Below are positions 3,624-5,703 of a DNA stretch of 5,703 nt, in pieces (position 1 is the stretch's first letter; the number at the start of each line of letters is the position of its first letter). The DNA comes from Candidatus Zixiibacteriota bacterium (GTDB lineage: Bacteria > Zixibacteria > MSB-5A5 > GN15 > JAAZOE01), in contig JAAZOE010000561.1 of the NCBI GenBank assembly GCA_012797915.1, positions 1 through 5,703 of the forward strand. Direction: 5' to 3'. The position numbers were made by a program, and so were the translations under genes. The notes under the pieces are model-generated. The model did not search any database and was not told where the DNA came from. It worked only from the letters and a program-made list of their open reading frames with translations.

Positions 3624-5703
3624 CTATTGAAACAGCGACAGGACGACCTGCGGAACCTGATTCGCCTGGGCCAGCATCGCCGTACCGGCCTGGAGCAGAA
3701 TCTGGTTCTTCACGAACGTGGACATCTCGGCCGCCATGTCGGTATCCCGAATCATCGATTCGGAAGCCGACAGGTTCTGCTGCGCAATCTTGAGGTTGCG
3801 CAGGTTGGATTCCAGAGAGTTCTTCTGGAAGCTGCCCAGCGTGCCACGGGTCGTCGACACTTCGTTAATCGCCGCATCGATCACCGACTGGGCGTCCTGA
3901 GCGCCCTGCACGGTCGTCACGTCGATTTCCGAAAGATTCTGGAACATGTTGCCGGCCACGTTGCGGCCGAGGGCCGAGGCGGACATATTCCGCAGGCCGA
4001 TCTTGGCCGTCTGGCCGACGTTGGCGCCGATCTGGAACACCAGCGATGAATCAGTATCCTCGATGGTTTCCGTTCCGCCGGTCGAGGTCAGATCCAGTCT
4101 GAACTTGATCGACTCGGTGCGATCGGCGTTGTACAGTACCGCGTCCTTACCGGCGGTCACCGACGTGCCCGGACCGGCGTCGAGACGGACGTCGTACGTC
4201 GCGGCATTCACGGTCAGAAGCAGGTTGCCCAAGTTCAGACCGTTGGCCGCGGAGGCCACCGTCAGATCGATGGAACCCCGACCTTCGACCCCTTCCGCCT
4301 TGTTGTACAACGTGACGTTTCTGGTCGCGGCGTAATCCACCGCCGTGATCGACGTCGAATAATTGTCGAAGCTGACGATGGCGTTGGTGCCGGTGATGGC
4401 GACGCTGTCCTGAGAGACGCCCAGCGCCTTTTCCAACTGGTACGTTTCCGTACCGGCGGAATTCATCTTGATGGAGTAGTCACTGCCTTCGTCGGCGGTG
4501 AAGAAACGGATCTGATCCGTGCCGGAAGCAGCGGCACCGAGGTTGTACACGCCGGTGTCGATCGTCCCGAACGCGGTCGTCAAAGCCGTGTTCATCGCCG
4601 AAACCATCGTCGACAACGCGGTATACGTGCCGTTGGCGATGGTCACATCGGCGGTGGTCCCGGCCGCGTATTCGGCGGTCACGATGGTGAAGTTCAACGT
4701 GCCCAGCGAAGCGCCGCGGGAGGTGCCCGCCGTCAGAGTGCCGAACAGATCGTCGGAGGCCCGGGTGGAACTGGTCAGCTTCAGCGAGTACTGGGTGCCC
4801 TCGTTCACCGTCCGGAACACCAGGTTGCCGCCGACGGTGGCCGCTTCGACCTTGCCGGCCAAAGAGCTGTTGTTGCCGATAGCCGTGTTCCAGGCCTGCA
4901 GCTGAACCGCCGCCGTATCGCTGGAGGCTACCGTGATGGTGATGGTCTGATCACCGGTCACCGCTTCGCCGTTCTCCTGATAGTTCAGGACAACGGTGTA
5001 CGTCCCGGCCGATCCGGCCGTGGCCGTGGCCAGCGCCGCACTGGAGGTAAACGAGGCCGCCGTCTGAGCCGCGGCCACTTCAAAACCGTTGCCCCAGGCA
5101 TCGGTCAGATCGATCGAACCGGTCAGCTTCTCCGCGCCTTCAGACGCCTGAAGAACGTCGAGATTGTGGATGCCGTCGGTCAGGTTGTACGGGTCACCGG
5201 CCACGCCGTCCAAGGACAACCCCAGAGACGTGGTGTTCAATGACGCCGACGAATCGGCGGTCTTGGTCGCCTGAATCGAGTGCGTCCCGGTGCTCAGTTC
5301 GCTGTTCAGAATGGTCACGCCGGTCGAGTTGGAGCTGGTGATCGTGGCCACGTTGGCCTTGCTGCCGTCCAGCAGTTTCTTGGTGCCGAACTGGGTGTTG
5401 GCCGCTACGCGGTCGATGGTCTTGATCGCGTTGGCGATTTCCGCCTGGTCGGCGGCCAGCTGATCGGCGTCGTTGAAACCTTCGTTGGCGGCATGAATGG
5501 CCAATTCGCGCATCGAGCTCAGCAGGCTGCTGATCTCGTTCATGGCGCCTTCGGCCGTCTGAATCATGTTAATGGAACCTTCCGAGTTCTCAATCGCCTG
5601 GCCGAGACCGGAGATCTGCGCCCGGAACTGTTCCGAAATCACCAAACCGGCCGGGTCATCGCTGGCCCGGTTAATACGATAACCGGACGACAACTTTTCC
5701 ATC
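3624..5703 (-). CDS. fliC: Flagellin, filament structural protein (5' end outside window)
   Basis: This is the subunit of the flagellar filament, exported unfolded and polymerised beneath the FliD cap. The visible part has 692 residues; about 30 N-terminal residues lie beyond the right edge, since the frame enters at the conserved MEKLSSGYRINRASDDPAGL motif. The N-terminal D0/D1 domain runs to ~115 and includes MRELAIHAAN, equivalent to the region contacted by TLR5 in proteobacterial flagellins. The C-terminal D1/D0 domain runs from ~580 to the end, with SMIRDTDMAAEM and the terminal LAQANQVPQVVLSLFQ. Between them ~460 residues of Thr/Ser/Ala/Gly-rich beta structure form a large surface domain with related repeats (FRTVNEGTQYSLKL ~296 and FFTADEGSDYSIKM ~400; GSIDLT at ~195 and ~476). 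No cysteine is visible. At over 700 residues it is much longer than minimal (~270-300 aa) or enterobacterial (~500 aa) flagellins. It ends with TAG, followed by a strong hairpin. Its promoter is outside the window. Confidence 0.97.
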   Translation of the reverse strand, partial: MEKLSSGYRINRASDDPAGLVISEQFRAQISGLGQAIENSEGSINMIQTAEGAMNEISSLLSSMRELAIHAANEGFNDADQLAADQAEIANAIKTIDRVAANTQFGTKKLLDGSKANVATITSSNSTGVTILNSELSTGTHSIQATKTADSSASLNTTSLGLSLDGVAGDPYNLTDGIHNLDVLQASEGAEKLTGSIDLTDAWGNGFEVAAAQTAASFTSSAALATATAGSAGTYTVVLNYQENGEAVTGDQTITITVASSDTAAVQLQAWNTAIGNNSSLAGKVEAATVGGNLVFRTVNEGTQYSLKLTSSTRASDDLFGTLTAGTSRGASLGTLNFTIVTAEYAAGTTADVTIANGTYTALSTMVSAMNTALTTAFGTIDTGVYNLGAAASGTDQIRFFTADEGSDYSIKMNSAGTETYQLEKALGVSQDSVAITGTNAIVSFDNYSTSITAVDYAATRNVTLYNKAEGVEGRGSIDLTVASAANGLNLGNLLLTVNAATYDVRLDAGPGTSVTAGKDAVLYNADRTESIKFRLDLTSTGGTETIEDTDSSLVFQIGANVGQTAKIGLRNMSASALGRNVAGNMFQNLSEIDVTTVQGAQDAQSVIDAAINEVSTTRGTLGSFQKNSLESNLRNLKIAQQNLSASESMIRDTDMAAEMSTFVKNQILLQAGTAMLAQANQVPQVVLSLFQ

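Noticed and set aside
3627..4049. 140-codon plus-strand frame opposite the flagellin C-terminus
   Set aside because: Shadow of flagellin; Arg/His-rich, with no ribosome binding site or family resemblance.

Overview
This window is a piece of a flagellar filament gene cluster from a GC-rich bacterium, with all convincing genes on the minus strand. In transcription order (right to left) they are: a large flagellin lacking only its first ~30 residues (3624-5703), the filament cap protein FliD (3456 down to 1126), the flagellin chaperone FliS (1126-668) and a FlgN-type export chaperone (655-203). The left ~200 bases probably hold the end of an unrelated, convergent plus-strand reading frame. Gene order fliC-fliD-fliS-flgN, Shine-Dalgarno sites (AGGGAG before fliD, AGGGAAG before flgN) and a bacterial-type flagellin exclude an archaeon. 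The lineage cannot be fixed. From memory, the proteins look like those of deep-branching Gram-negative groups (Zixibacteria-, Nitrospirae- or deltaproteobacteria-like), with low confidence.

The main anomaly is in fliD. The frame runs normally from ATG 3456, reaches an in-frame TAG at 1453-1455, then stays open in the same frame for 108 more codons to a tandem TGA TGA at 1123-1128. Those 108 codons encode the expected FliD C-terminus: the TITRGVA segment, a charged coiled coil and the ELQSQSSYL signature. The first TGA overlaps the fliS ATG as TGATG. So the locus encodes a full-length 776-codon FliD split by one amber codon. The amber could be a sequencing error, a recent nonsense mutation, or a codon that is read through. 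The tail contains no in-frame ATG or GTG from which it could be made separately.

Flagellin and FliD are separated by 167 bases. These hold a perfect 14-bp GC-rich hairpin without a U-tract, a tandem 8-bp repeat, a second 7-bp hairpin and a good fliD ribosome binding site. No sigma-28, sigma-54 or sigma-70 promoter is recognisable there. From fliD to flgN the genes are tightly packed: a 1-base overlap for fliD/fliS and a 12-base gap for fliS/flgN.

Functionally, flagellin is the filament subunit, FliS carries unfolded flagellin to the export gate, FliD caps the tip and folds arriving subunits, and the FlgN-type protein probably chaperones hook-filament junction proteins or FliD.
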